The notes beneath the pieces are model-generated. The model saw only the letters and a program-made list of their open reading frames with translations, did no database searches and had not been told where the DNA came from. A stretch of 51,515 bases of DNA from a delta proteobacterium ML8_F1 (GTDB taxonomy: Bacteria; Bacillota; Clostridia; Peptostreptococcales; Acidaminobacteraceae), in NCBI GenBank assembly GCA_002029975.1, contig LQBE01000011.1, positions 32,689-84,203 on the forward strand, given 5' to 3'. The first letter of the stretch is position 1; every line of letters begins with the position of its first letter. Made by a program: the position numbers and the translations under genes. Positions 16,815 through 26,404 of this stretch are shown here, in pieces.

Positions 16815-18164
16815 ATGAAAGGCAGTCCCCTTGATGAGAAACCCATGAATCCGGCCCAAATTCTGGTGCTGGGATTTTCGACCATCATTTTTCTGGGAAT
16901 GGTTTTTTTGAATCTGCCCATAGCCACCGCTTCTTTGAAAAGTCCCGGTTTGACGGATGCCCTGTTTACGGCCACTTCGGCGGTATGCGTGACGGGTCTG
17001 GTGGTGGCGGATACAGGAACCTACTGGTCGCCCTTTGGACAGGGGGTCATACTGCTGTTGATTCAGATCGGGGGGATTGGTTTCATGTCCATGGCCACCT
17101 TCTGGGCCCTGCTCATCGGACGGAAAATCGGTCTTAAAAACCGGATGATTATGCAGGAGGCTTTCAACCAGAGTTCTCTTTCGGGAATCGTCCGCTTAGT
17201 GAAGTACGTCCTTATTCTGACCCTGGTGGTTGAAGGCATCGGTGCCTTGCTTCTGAGCGGTTTTTTCATTCCCCTTTATGGGGTGGGCAAGGGCATTCTG
17301 TTTTCAATATTCCACAGTGTGTCCGCCTACTGCAATGCCGGCTTTGACTTGATTGGAGGCTTTAGAAGTTTTACTCCTTTTGTGGGCAGTCCCTACCTCA
17401 ACTTTGTAATTCTGACCCTGCTGATTCTGGGCGGACTGGGGTTTTCCGTCGTTGTAGAACTCCTGGGGCTGCCTAAAAGCCACAGAATCTCCTTTCACAG
17501 CAAAGTGGTGCTGTCGGTCACGGGTCTTCTCCTTGGCCTGGGATTCATAGTCATCCTGGCTCTTGAATACCATAATCCCGCTACTCTGGGAGATTTGAAT
17601 TTCGGACAAAAGATTCTAGCGGCTTTTTTTCAGTCGGCCACCCCCAGAACCGCCGGGTTCAACACCGTGGATACGGGGGGACTCCGGGATGCGACCAAGT
17701 TTTTTGTCATTATGCTGATGTTCATCGGAGGATCGCCGGGATCTACCGCCGGTGGGATCAAGACCACCACCCTGGCCATCATACTTCTCAGTGTCAAAAC
17801 CATTGTCATGGGTCAGCGGGATACGGTGATTTTTAAAAAACGCATCCGGAGTGAAGCCATGAGTCGGGCCTTTGTGATTTTTACGGTGTCCCTGATGCTG
17901 GTGATGCTGATGGTGCTTTTGATTGGTTTAGTCTCCCCTGAACATGAGTTTCTGGATGTCCTGTTTGAAACAGTTTCAGCCTTTGGAACTGTGGGGCTCT
18001 CAGCTGGAATCACACCGGAGTTGTCGACGATTGGCAAACTGCTGGTTGTCTTGACCATGTTTGCCGGCCGGGTGGGGCCCCTGACCCTGGTTGTGGCCCT
18101 GGCCCACCGCAGGAAAAGGATTGAACCCATACGTTTTCCAGAGGATAAAATCAGTGTAGGATAG
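16815..18164 (+). CDS. Trk/Ktr-type potassium uptake membrane subunit
   Basis: About 449 residues from the ATG at 16815. An upstream in-frame TTG at 16779 overlaps a TATAAT box (16774-16779) and is unlikely. There are roughly eight or more membrane helices with the four pore-loop repeats of the TrkH/KtrB family: TSAVCVTGL, SAYCNAGFD, TPRTAGFNT and SAFGTVGLS, each with the selectivity-filter Gly. It imports K+ with the regulatory subunit encoded 11 bases downstream. Length (close to KtrB) and the single-domain partner favour a KtrAB-like system. Confidence 0.93.
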   Translation: MKGSPLDEKPMNPAQILVLGFSTIIFLGMVFLNLPIATASLKSPGLTDALFTATSAVCVTGLVVADTGTYWSPFGQGVILLLIQIGGIGFMSMATFWALLIGRKIGLKNRMIMQEAFNQSSLSGIVRLVKYVLILTLVVEGIGALLLSGFFIPLYGVGKGILFSIFHSVSAYCNAGFDLIGGFRSFTPFVGSPYLNFVILTLLILGGLGFSVVVELLGLPKSHRISFHSKVVLSVTGLLLGLGFIVILALEYHNPATLGDLNFGQKILAAFFQSATPRTAGFNTVDTGGLRDATKFFVIMLMFIGGSPGSTAGGIKTTTLAIILLSVKTIVMGQRDTVIFKKRIRSEAMSRAFVIFTVSLMLVMLMVLLIGLVSPEHEFLDVLFETVSAFGTVGLSAGITPELSTIGKLLVVLTMFAGRVGPLTLVVALAHRRKRIEPIRFPEDKISVG

Positions 18165-18175
18165 GGGATGTTAAA

Positions 18176-18838
18176 ATGAAAAAGCAGTTTGTAATCATCG
18201 GCTGCGGCCGATTCGGCAGCAGTGTGGCCATGAAGCTTTCGGAACTGGGCGGCGAGGTTCTGGTTGTGGACAATAATGAGAATATCGTACAGAGACTCTC
18301 AGAGACGGTCACCTATGCGGTTCAGGCGGATGCCACCGATGAGCACGCCCTCAAATCCCTGGGAATCGGCAATTTTGACGTGGCTGTGGTCACCATCGGA
18401 GGCGATATACAGGCCTCCATCCTGATTACCCTGATGGTAAAGGAGCTTGGGGTCAGGCATATCGTGGCCAAGGCCCAGAATGACCTTCACGCCAAAGTAC
18501 TTTACCGCATTGGTGCCGACCGGGTGGTTTTCCCCGAGAGGGACATGGGGATACGGGTGGCCAAAAATCTGGTGTCAGAAAATCTCATAGACTTTATTGA
18601 TCTTTCTTCGGAGTACAGTATCCTTGAAATCAAAGCGCTGGAGAAATGGGTGGGCAAGAGTCTCAAGGAACTGGACATGCGGGCGGCCTATGGCATCAAT
18701 GTCATTGCTATCAAAAGCGGCCTTGATCTGGATGTTTCCGTTTATCCCGATCAGAAAATTCGCTCCGGGGATGTCTTAGTGGTCATCGGGCACAATGAAG
18801 ACCTTGAAGCCATAGAAACCAGAGATGAAAAGAAATGA
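18176..18838 (+). CDS. Trk/Ktr-type potassium uptake regulatory subunit (RCK)
   Basis: 220 residues. An N-terminal RCK/TrkA-N Rossmann domain has GCGRFG at residues 9-14 and an Asp/Asn nucleotide contact in VVDNNE near 34. The C-terminal TrkA-C domain covers about 140-215. It would form the cytoplasmic gating ring that binds ATP/ADP or NAD(H) and controls the K+ channel encoded upstream. The following gene overlaps its stop by four bases. Confidence 0.93.
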   Translation: MKKQFVIIGCGRFGSSVAMKLSELGGEVLVVDNNENIVQRLSETVTYAVQADATDEHALKSLGIGNFDVAVVTIGGDIQASILITLMVKELGVRHIVAKAQNDLHAKVLYRIGADRVVFPERDMGIRVAKNLVSENLIDFIDLSSEYSILEIKALEKWVGKSLKELDMRAAYGINVIAIKSGLDLDVSVYPDQKIRSGDVLVVIGHNEDLEAIETRDEKK

Positions 18839-19602
18839 AAATGATCCAATCCAGAAGCAATCCCTTTTTCAAGGAACTCAAGGTGCTTGGCAGAAGAAGA
18901 AAAAGAGACCAGTTGGCCCTGTTTGTCGTTGAAGGAGACCGCTTTGTAGGAGAGGCCCTTAAAAATCCAGGTCAGGTGGCGTACCTGGTGGTATCCACTG
19001 CCTATGACGGGGCTGTTGGATTACAGGGTGTGCAGACCATTGTCCTCGATGAACAACTCTTCAGAGAAATTTCAGATACGGTTCATTCCCAGGGGATTCT
19101 GGCAGTGGTTAAAAAATCCCCGGAGGTTCCCTTTGATTTGAAAGAGCCCATTCTTTTTCTAGATGGCCTGCAGGATCCGGGAAACCTGGGGACGATTGTC
19201 CGAAGCGCCATAGCGGCGGGGGTCAGGCAGATTGCCTCGGGGAGGGGGTCGGTGGACATCCACAATCCCAAGGTTGTCAGGGCAAGTGCCGGCGGGATTT
19301 TCCAGGTCAATCACAGGACTATCGACCATGAAGCAGATTTTTTGAAGGAACTGAAGCGTCTGGGATACAGATTATTCGGGGCGACAGCTCAAGCACACCA
19401 GGCCTTTGACGAAGTGGTTTATCCTTCAAAATCCCTTGTCGTCATTGGCAATGAAGGCAGTGGCATCAGTCCCGGGATTCTAGAAGAACTTGATCAAGGC
19501 ATCAGGATTCCCATGGCTTGCGGGACCGAGTCGCTCAATGCCTCCGTGGCGGCGGGAATCATACTCTATGAGGTGGGCAAACAGCTAAAGAAATATTTGT
19601 GA
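18835..19602 (+). CDS. SpoU/TrmH-family RNA 2'-O-methyltransferase
   Basis: 255 residues. The N-terminal substrate-binding domain starts MIQSRSNPFFKELKVL. The SPOUT catalytic domain contains the three motifs: FLDGLQDPGNLGTIVRSA, VVIGNEGSGIS and IPMACGTESLNASVAAGI. This knotted fold uses S-adenosylmethionine to methylate ribose 2'-OH in rRNA (or tRNA). It commonly lies just before pheST in Firmicutes. The target nucleotide cannot be stated. ATGA overlap with the potassium regulator gene. Confidence 0.92.
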   Translation: MKMIQSRSNPFFKELKVLGRRRKRDQLALFVVEGDRFVGEALKNPGQVAYLVVSTAYDGAVGLQGVQTIVLDEQLFREISDTVHSQGILAVVKKSPEVPFDLKEPILFLDGLQDPGNLGTIVRSAIAAGVRQIASGRGSVDIHNPKVVRASAGGIFQVNHRTIDHEADFLKELKRLGYRLFGATAQAHQAFDEVVYPSKSLVVIGNEGSGISPGILEELDQGIRIPMACGTESLNASVAAGIILYEVGKQLKKYL

Positions 19603-19625
19603 TGGGATTTATCTTGTGCTATAAT
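19597..19625 (+). promoter_or_regulatory. Promoter of the pheST T-box transcript
   Basis: TTGTGA (19597-19602), 17-base spacer, TATAAT (19620-19625). The -35 box overlaps the end of the methyltransferase gene. Confidence 0.7.
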
Positions 19626-19631
19626 CATATT

Positions 19632-19886
19632 TGAAATGCGAAGAAAGAGCACAAGTAGCGATTCGATAGGGCTTGATACGAGAGAGGGAAACCCTTGGCT
19701 GGAAGTTTTCCCGGGTCCGGAATCGTGAAATTTCACTCTGGAGCTGTCTTTTTGAAAAGCAATTGAGTAGAGAAGACCGGCGAGGGGCCGTTATCCCCGA
19801 TGCAACGAGTGGTCATGAATGACAATTTGGGTGGTACCGCGGAGAAAATCTTCGTCCCTTTTCCAGGGATGGGGATTTATTTTTTT
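19632..19886 (+). promoter_or_regulatory. T-box riboswitch leader (phenylalanine)
   Basis: Senses uncharged tRNA-Phe and allows read-through into pheST. The invariant T-box GGGTGGTACCGCGG is at about 19829-19842. Stem I shows an AGAGAG element and a TTGGCTGGAA-type distal loop. A likely UUC (Phe) specifier lies at 19732-19734, before the ACTCTGG flank. The terminator is a 13-pair stem (19846-19858 with 19866-19878, several G-U pairs) followed by ATTTTTTT. Confidence 0.92.
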
Positions 19887-19902
19887 AGAGGGGGTTGACC
19901 TT

Positions 19903-20922
19903 ATGGAATCACAATTGAAGGAGATAGTCGCCGCAGCCGAAGCGACCATCGAAGAAGTCACAACCAGCCGGGAACTCGATGATTTCAGAGTGCACTATCT
20001 GGGAAAAAAAGGTGTTCTGAAGGAGCTCATGAAGGGAATGGGGAAGCTTTCGCCCCAGGAACGGCCTCAAATGGGCAAGCTGGGCAATGAAGCGACCCAG
20101 AGGATTGAGGAGCTTATTGCCGCAAGAAAAGTATGGATTAAAAGCCGGGAACTCGATGTGCGTCTGAAACAAGAGGCCGTCGATATCACCATGCCCGGGG
20201 ATGCCTTTGAGAAGGGTCATCTGCATCCCCTCAATCTGGTTCTCAATGAAATCAAAGAGATTTTCATTGGCATGGGTTATAAAATCGCCGAGGGGCCTGA
20301 AGTGGACACGGTCTACAATAATTTTGATGCCTTGAATTCACCTAAAGACCATCCCTCCCGGAGTCTTTCCGATACCTTCTACATCAACGAGGAGCTCCTT
20401 TTGAGGACCCAGACATCCCCGGTGCAGGTCAGAACCATGATGGCAAACGAACCGCCCATCAAGGTGATTTCCCCCGGAAGATGTTTCAGATATGACGAGC
20501 TTGATGCCACCCATTCTCCCATGTTCCATCAGATTGAGGGGCTTGTGGTGGATGAGCAGATTACCATGGCTGACCTGAAGGGGACCCTGGACCTGTTTGC
20601 CAAGCGTCTTTTCGGGGAAAAGACCAGAACAAAGTTCAGACCCCACTATTTTCCCTTTACCGAGCCCAGTGCCGAGGTGGATGTCAGCTGTTTCAAATGC
20701 GGTGGCGAAGGATGTCGCTTCTGTTCCTACAGTGGATGGATTGAGATTCTCGGCTGCGGCATGGTACATCCCCATGTTCTCGAGGAATGTGGCATCGACT
20801 CCGGGAAGTATTCCGGTTTTGCCTTTGGCATGGGACTGGACCGGATTACCATGCTCAAGCATGAGATTGACGATATCCGGCTCTTTTTTGAGAATGATAT
20901 CCGATTCATCAAACAATTTTAG
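19903..20922 (+). CDS. pheS: Phenylalanyl-tRNA synthetase alpha subunit
   Basis: About 339 residues from the ATG at 19903. Upstream in-frame codons lie inside the T-box and cannot be coding. An N-terminal coiled coil binds tRNA. The class II catalytic core has motif 2 (GRCFRYDELDATHSPMFHQIEG) and motif 3 (GFAFGMGLDRITMLKH). It charges tRNA-Phe as an alpha2-beta2 complex with PheT. A CxxC...CxxC cluster (CFKCGGEGCRFC) near residue 265 resembles a small zinc site, seen in some PheS proteins. Confidence 0.97.
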   Translation: MESQLKEIVAAAEATIEEVTTSRELDDFRVHYLGKKGVLKELMKGMGKLSPQERPQMGKLGNEATQRIEELIAARKVWIKSRELDVRLKQEAVDITMPGDAFEKGHLHPLNLVLNEIKEIFIGMGYKIAEGPEVDTVYNNFDALNSPKDHPSRSLSDTFYINEELLLRTQTSPVQVRTMMANEPPIKVISPGRCFRYDELDATHSPMFHQIEGLVVDEQITMADLKGTLDLFAKRLFGEKTRTKFRPHYFPFTEPSAEVDVSCFKCGGEGCRFCSYSGWIEILGCGMVHPHVLEECGIDSGKYSGFAFGMGLDRITMLKHEIDDIRLFFENDIRFIKQF

Positions 20923-20936
20923 GAGGGAGGCAGATC

Positions 20937-23333
20937 ATGAAAGTACCTGTCAAATGGTTGAATGAACATGTTCAAATAGATGATATTCCCATCAAGACCC
21001 TGGAGGAGCGTCTGATTATGTCCGGTTCCAATACCGAGGGCATCCACGATTTTAGCCAGGGCAACACTAATATCGTGGTGGGGAGGGTCCTCACCCAGGT
21101 CAAGCATCCCGATGCGGACAAGCTTTTTGTCCTCAAGGTGGATCTTGGCGATGAGGTGGTTCAAATTGTCACCGGCGCCAGGAATGTCACAGAAGGGGAT
21201 TATGTGCCTGTGGCCAAGGTGGGGGCTTCCCTTGCCAAGGGTTTGCAGATTAAAAAAAGCAAGCTCCGGGGGGAGGTTTCCGAGGGGATGCTGGTTTCCC
21301 TGGATGAATTGGGATTCTCAAGAAGTGTGATTCCCAAAGTCTTTGACGACGGCATCTATATTCTGGAGGGGGAATACCAGCTGGGAACACCGTTCTTTGA
21401 GGCCACAGCTATCGGGGACAGGGTGATTGAATTTGAAATCACCCCCAACCGTGCGGATTGTCTGTGCATCGAAGGCATGGCCAGGGAAACCCAGGCAACC
21501 TTTGGACGCCCTAGGAAAGCCCTTGAAGCTCCTGAGGGTTTTCACAGAGGCCGGGTCAATGAATACATTGAAGTAGAGGTTCTGGACAGGGAACTGTGTC
21601 CCAGATACGCTGGATTTGTCATCAAAAATGCCAATATAGAACCCTCTCCCCAGTGGATGCAGATCCGTTTGATGCTGGCCGGTGTCAGACCCATCAACAA
21701 TATCGTGGATGTGACCAACTATGTGATGCTTGAAACAGGAAACCCCATCCATCCCTTTGACCTGGACCAGGTGGACGAGGGAAAAATAATTGTTCGACGC
21801 GCGCTGCCTGATGAGGAAATCACAACCCTGGATTCTGTGAAGCGGAAACTGAGTCCTTCGGATCTGGTGATTGCCAGTCCTATAAGGGCCATTGGTCTGG
21901 CGGGAATCATGGGAGGGGAGAACACAGAAATCACCCCCGGCACCAGAAATATTTTTGTGGAGGTTGCCGCCTTCAATAAAACAGCCCTGAGGCTGAGTTC
22001 CAAGGCCCTTGGCCTCAGAACCGAGGCTTCTGGAAGATTTGAAAAGGGCATCGACACCGCTCGGGTGTCAAAGGCTATTCAGCGGCTTCTGGAGCTCTAC
22101 CGGGAAATGAATGTCGGAGAGCTGGTCGACGGGGTGGTGGATATCTATCCTGAACCCCTGAAAAATCGTCAAGTGACCCTCACTCGAAGGGAGGTCAAAA
22201 GAATTCTGGGCATTCATCCCACTGTGGAGGAAATGATTCCCATGCTGGAGGGTCTGGAATTCACCCTGCTTGAGAGGGATGACGAATCCCTGAGGGTGGA
22301 GGTCCCGGCCTGTCGACTGGATGTGGTGAAGGAGATAGACCTGGTGGAGGAGATTGCCAGAATCTACGGCTATGACAGGATACCCGCCACCATACCTGGA
22401 GGAACCCTCTACGGAGAGTATTCTTCAAAGCAGAAGATTGAAAACCGGGTCAAAAGCCTGCTGGTGGCCAAGGGCCTGGTTGAAATAGCGACCTATTCCT
22501 TTGTGTCCCCGGCCTCGGTTGAGAAAATTCGCCGGGAGAAGGATCCCACGGTCAGCCAGAGAATCACCCTGGTCAATCCCCTGGGTGAGGAATACAGTGT
22601 CATGAGAACCACCCTGGTGCCGAATCTCCTGGAGGTGCTGGTGAGAAACCACCATTACGGCGCTTCACGGATGATTGCTTTTGAAATGGGGAACACCTTC
22701 ATTCCCAGGTCTCTTCCCGTGGTGGAGCTTCCCGACGAGAGGCTGTCCCTGGTTATGGGCGGCTTTGGAGAAAAGGTGGATTTCTTTACCCTCAAGGGTC
22801 TTGTGGAGCTTCTGTTTGAAGATCTGGGGATTGAAGGGGTGAGGTTTGTGAAGGAGCCCCTGGTCGACACCTATCATCCAGGCCGCTTTGGAGCAATCCG
22901 GATTGGGGATCAGACACTCGGCTATCTTGGCGAATTCCATCCGGAAGTTCTGGAGAATTTTGAAGCCAGTGTCAGAATTACCGGGGTGGAACTTGATTTT
23001 GAAAAGCTGATGAAGGCGGCCAACCTGACAAGAATCTACAATCCGGTATCCCGATTCCCCGCCATTGAAAGGGATATCGCCCTCCTGGTATCAGAATCCG
23101 TGACCAATGAGGAAATAATTGATATAATCAAGGAAAATGGCGGCCGCAATCTAGCCCAGGTGAAACTTTTCGACATTTACAGGGGAGACCAGATTCAGGC
23201 AGGCTACAAGAGTGTGGCCTACAATATGGTTTTCAGAGCGAAGGAGGATACCCTGACCTATGAAGCGGTCCAAAAGCCCTATGACAGAATCCTCGAGGCT
23301 TTAGAGAAGGCTCTCGGAGCCTTGCGTCGTTGA
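20937..23333 (+). CDS. pheT: Phenylalanyl-tRNA synthetase beta subunit
   Basis: 798 residues, the normal full length. In order: an N-terminal tRNA-binding (EMAP-like) domain (VGRVLTQVKHPDADKLFVLKVD), the B3/B4 editing domain, B5, a catalytic-like domain, and the C-terminal FDX-ACB anticodon-binding domain (PVSRFPAIERDIALLV). Coupled to pheS with 14 bases between and a GGAGG site. Confidence 0.97.
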   Translation: MKVPVKWLNEHVQIDDIPIKTLEERLIMSGSNTEGIHDFSQGNTNIVVGRVLTQVKHPDADKLFVLKVDLGDEVVQIVTGARNVTEGDYVPVAKVGASLAKGLQIKKSKLRGEVSEGMLVSLDELGFSRSVIPKVFDDGIYILEGEYQLGTPFFEATAIGDRVIEFEITPNRADCLCIEGMARETQATFGRPRKALEAPEGFHRGRVNEYIEVEVLDRELCPRYAGFVIKNANIEPSPQWMQIRLMLAGVRPINNIVDVTNYVMLETGNPIHPFDLDQVDEGKIIVRRALPDEEITTLDSVKRKLSPSDLVIASPIRAIGLAGIMGGENTEITPGTRNIFVEVAAFNKTALRLSSKALGLRTEASGRFEKGIDTARVSKAIQRLLELYREMNVGELVDGVVDIYPEPLKNRQVTLTRREVKRILGIHPTVEEMIPMLEGLEFTLLERDDESLRVEVPACRLDVVKEIDLVEEIARIYGYDRIPATIPGGTLYGEYSSKQKIENRVKSLLVAKGLVEIATYSFVSPASVEKIRREKDPTVSQRITLVNPLGEEYSVMRTTLVPNLLEVLVRNHHYGASRMIAFEMGNTFIPRSLPVVELPDERLSLVMGGFGEKVDFFTLKGLVELLFEDLGIEGVRFVKEPLVDTYHPGRFGAIRIGDQTLGYLGEFHPEVLENFEASVRITGVELDFEKLMKAANLTRIYNPVSRFPAIERDIALLVSESVTNEEIIDIIKENGGRNLAQVKLFDIYRGDQIQAGYKSVAYNMVFRAKEDTLTYEAVQKPYDRILEALEKALGALRR

Positions 23334-23352
23334 AAACCCAGGAGGGATTGCA

Positions 23353-23973
23353 GTGATACAGAAAAAGCTAAGAATCGTCATCGATGGCAATACCTACATT
23401 GTGAACACAGATGAGGATGAATTCAAGGTCACCAGGACGGCTGAGCTGGTGGACCAGAGAATCCGGTCAATCAGAAAGCAGACCCCCCAGCTTAGCGGGA
23501 TAATGGTTTCAGTGCTTGCTGCCATGCAGATTGCCCACGAGTGCGAGCATCAGAATACTAGGGAGTCTGCTCTGGAAATTGAAGGTCTGAGAGAAACTGT
23601 TTTAGCTCAAAGGGTGGAAATTGACGCCCTTAGAAATCACAGAGAAGCCCTGGAGGAAGAGTTAAAAGCCCTGAAAAGCCAACGGCAGGCTGTCGAAGAA
23701 GAACTGGCGGCTGTGAAGCTTGAAAAAAGCGTGGTTTCAGAGGCCGTGTCAGACTTTAAGCAAGAGGCAACTTCAACCGGGGAGTCCTTTGACGGACAGC
23801 TGGGCTTCGAAGATTACGGAGAAAAGGCTTCTCTGAAGGAAATGGCGGTGTTGCTGGAGGAAGCCAATGAAAAGATTTTCTACCTTCAGCGCCGAATGAC
23901 GGACAAGGAAGAGGCGCTTCAGGCGGCCAAGCTGGAGCTTGAAACCTTCATCAATGAATTTGAAAACCGTTGA
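23353..23973 (+). CDS. zapA: ZapA-like cell division protein with long coiled-coil tail
   Basis: 206 residues, starting at GTG after AGGAGGG. The first ~95 residues match ZapA (KLRIVIDGNTYIVNTDEDE ... VSVLAAMQIAHECEH), the FtsZ-ring-associated protein, which is normally only about 85-110 residues long. Residues ~75-205 are largely heptad-rich coiled coil with an interrupting acidic linker around 130-150. Placement between pheT and mutS2 is typical of Firmicutes. The tail may extend bundling of FtsZ filaments; that is inference. Confidence 0.85.
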   Translation: MIQKKLRIVIDGNTYIVNTDEDEFKVTRTAELVDQRIRSIRKQTPQLSGIMVSVLAAMQIAHECEHQNTRESALEIEGLRETVLAQRVEIDALRNHREALEEELKALKSQRQAVEEELAAVKLEKSVVSEAVSDFKQEATSTGESFDGQLGFEDYGEKASLKEMAVLLEEANEKIFYLQRRMTDKEEALQAAKLELETFINEFENR

Positions 23974-24046
23974 ATCTTTGTGAAACAGGGAGGGTTGTCA
24001 CAGCCATCCCTGTAGAACAAAGGCATTGCATGAAAGGCAGTTGACT

Positions 24047-26404
24047 ATGGACAGAGATTTAAGGGTGCTGGAATTTGACAAGGTTATCGGACACATTGCC
24101 GACAAGACGGCTTCTTCTCTGGGAAGGGAGTTGGTGCAAGGGCTCAGACCCTTTGCTTCCCGGGAGGAAATTCTCTATCATCAGGAATTTCTCTCTGAAA
24201 TGGTGGACGTCCTCATGGAAAAAGGGGATTTTCCCTTTGGTCCGCTGCAGGACCTCAGAGGGGAGATCAGGCGGGCCCAAATTGGTTCCGTGCTTTCGCC
24301 TGGACAGCTACTGGCCGTAGGGGACAGTCTCAGAACCGCCCGACGTGTCCATGGGTTCATCAGGAATTTGCCGGACCCCGAGGAAAAATATCCGAAAATG
24401 ACGGCCAGAGGAGCAGTTTTAAGCCCCTACAAGGACATCGAGGAAGCCATTTCCCATGCCATTCTGGGACCGGATCAGATTGCCGACGATGCCACCCGTG
24501 AATTGCAAGTCATTCGCAGGACCATGGAGAAAAAACAGGCGGCAATTCGCGAAAAGCTTGAATCTTATACCCGGGGGACCCAGTCCTCTAAATATCTTCA
24601 GGAAGCCATTGTCACGATACGCAACGGCCGGTTTGTCATACCAGTGAAGGCCGAGCACAAGGGCAGTGTCAAGGGGATGATTCATGACCAGTCGGCCTCG
24701 GGGGCCACGGTATACATTGAACCCATGGCCATAGTGGAACTCAACAATCAACTCAACCAGCTCAAAAATGAAGAGGCCAGAGAAATCGAACGGATTCTGG
24801 CCCTGCTTACGGAACTCATAGCCGGGGAGGCCTCCGGCATCCTTGTGAATTTTGAAGAGCTGACAGCCTTTGACGCTCTTCTGGCCAAGGGGAGATACAC
24901 CCTGGAGATTTCAGGCATCCAGCCTGCCTGTTCTGAATCGAGGGTTTTGAGGATTGTCAAAGGACGCCATCCCCTGCTGGATCCGGGGACAGTGGTTCCC
25001 CTGGACATTGCCATGGGGGAAACCTATCAGTCGCTGATTATCACAGGGCCCAACACCGGGGGTAAAACCGTCACCCTTAAAACAGTGGGACTTCTGAGTC
25101 TGATGTTCCAGTCGGGGCTTCATGTTCCGGCGAAACACGGCACCCAGTTTCCAATATTCGACAGGGTTTATGCGGATATCGGCGATGAGCAGTCCATTGA
25201 ACAGTCTTTGAGTACCTTCTCCGGGCACATGACCAATATTGTCAAAATCATCAAAAAGGCCACCCGGGATTCCCTGGTGCTCCTGGATGAACTGGGAGCG
25301 GGAACGGATCCCCTGGAGGGGGCGGCTCTGGCGATGGCCCTTCTCAGTCGATTCTACCAACAGGGAGCCATGACCCTGGCGACAACCCATTATTCTGAGT
25401 TGAAGAACTATGCCCTCACCACTGCGGGGTTTGAAAATGCTTCAGTGGAGTTCGATATCACTACCCTGGCGCCTACCTATCGGCTGATTATCGGGATTCC
25501 CGGAAAATCCAATGCCTTTGAGATTTCGAAGAAGCTGGGACTTGAGGAAGCCATTGTGGAGAAGGCGAAGGACTTGCTTGAACATCACAGCATTGAATTC
25601 GAGGAGATTCTAGAGAAAATCAGCAAGAATCTTCAGGAGTCTGAAAAAGAGAGAACCCGTGCCATGGCGCTGAAGATTGAAGCGGAGAAACTGGCGGAAA
25701 AGCTCAACCGCAAAAGTCAAGAACTCGACCAGAGGCGGGAAAAGGTGGTGGGTCAGGCAAAGGAGGAGGCAAAAATCATCCTTGCCAGGGCAAAAAAAGA
25801 GTCGGAGGGAATCATCAAAGAGCTCCGGGGAATCACGATTGCTTCAAAGGAGGACAACCAGCGGATTGAAGCCCTGAGAAGCCGCCTGAGGGATGAGATA
25901 GAGACCACCGCCAGGAGGCTCGGGCCGCAGGAGGATGAATCGGCCCCGCTAAAGACTGTGAAGGTGGGACAGACGGTGAGAATCCTGTCTTTGGAAACCA
26001 CCGGGGAAGTGATTGCACCGGTGGACCGAAAAGGGGAGGTCACAGTCCAGGCAGGGGTGATGACCATGAAGGTTCCCCTGGAGGATTTGAGACAGAGCTT
26101 TGAAAAAGAAAAAAAGGAACAGTCGCTGAAAAGACAGTACACAGCAGCTGCAGCCCTTGATATCCAAAGAGAAATTGATTTGCGGGGCATGAACCTCGAT
26201 GAGGCCCTGATGACGGTTGACAAATACCTGGATGATGCCTATATGGCAAAGCTCAAGGAAATCCAGATTATCCACGGCAAGGGAACCGGAGTCCTCAGGC
26301 AGGGGATCAGGGAATTCCTTAAGGGTCACCGTCATGTCAAGAGTCAAAGGGACGGCAAATACAATGAAGGTGGTATCGGGGTTACGGTGGTGGAGTTGAA
26401 ATGA
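24047..26404 (+). CDS. mutS2: MutS2 (endonuclease/ribosome-collision type)
   Basis: About 785 residues from the ATG at 24047; an earlier in-frame TTG at 24026 is less likely. It has the MutS core without the mismatch-recognition domain: helical clamp and ATPase with Walker A GPNTGGKT, Walker B LVLLDELGAGTDP and LATTHYSELK. A KOW-like region and a C-terminal Smr domain (REIDLRGMNLDEA ... IIHGKGTGVLRQGI) follow. Known roles are suppression of recombination and, in B. subtilis, splitting or cleaving of collided ribosomes. Confidence 0.96.
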   Translation: MDRDLRVLEFDKVIGHIADKTASSLGRELVQGLRPFASREEILYHQEFLSEMVDVLMEKGDFPFGPLQDLRGEIRRAQIGSVLSPGQLLAVGDSLRTARRVHGFIRNLPDPEEKYPKMTARGAVLSPYKDIEEAISHAILGPDQIADDATRELQVIRRTMEKKQAAIREKLESYTRGTQSSKYLQEAIVTIRNGRFVIPVKAEHKGSVKGMIHDQSASGATVYIEPMAIVELNNQLNQLKNEEAREIERILALLTELIAGEASGILVNFEELTAFDALLAKGRYTLEISGIQPACSESRVLRIVKGRHPLLDPGTVVPLDIAMGETYQSLIITGPNTGGKTVTLKTVGLLSLMFQSGLHVPAKHGTQFPIFDRVYADIGDEQSIEQSLSTFSGHMTNIVKIIKKATRDSLVLLDELGAGTDPLEGAALAMALLSRFYQQGAMTLATTHYSELKNYALTTAGFENASVEFDITTLAPTYRLIIGIPGKSNAFEISKKLGLEEAIVEKAKDLLEHHSIEFEEILEKISKNLQESEKERTRAMALKIEAEKLAEKLNRKSQELDQRREKVVGQAKEEAKIILARAKKESEGIIKELRGITIASKEDNQRIEALRSRLRDEIETTARRLGPQEDESAPLKTVKVGQTVRILSLETTGEVIAPVDRKGEVTVQAGVMTMKVPLEDLRQSFEKEKKEQSLKRQYTAAAALDIQREIDLRGMNLDEALMTVDKYLDDAYMAKLKEIQIIHGKGTGVLRQGIREFLKGHRHVKSQRDGKYNEGGIGVTVVELK

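Noticed and set aside
19819-19902. N-terminal extension of pheS
   Set aside because: The extra codons run through the T-box antiterminator and terminator, so they are leader RNA.
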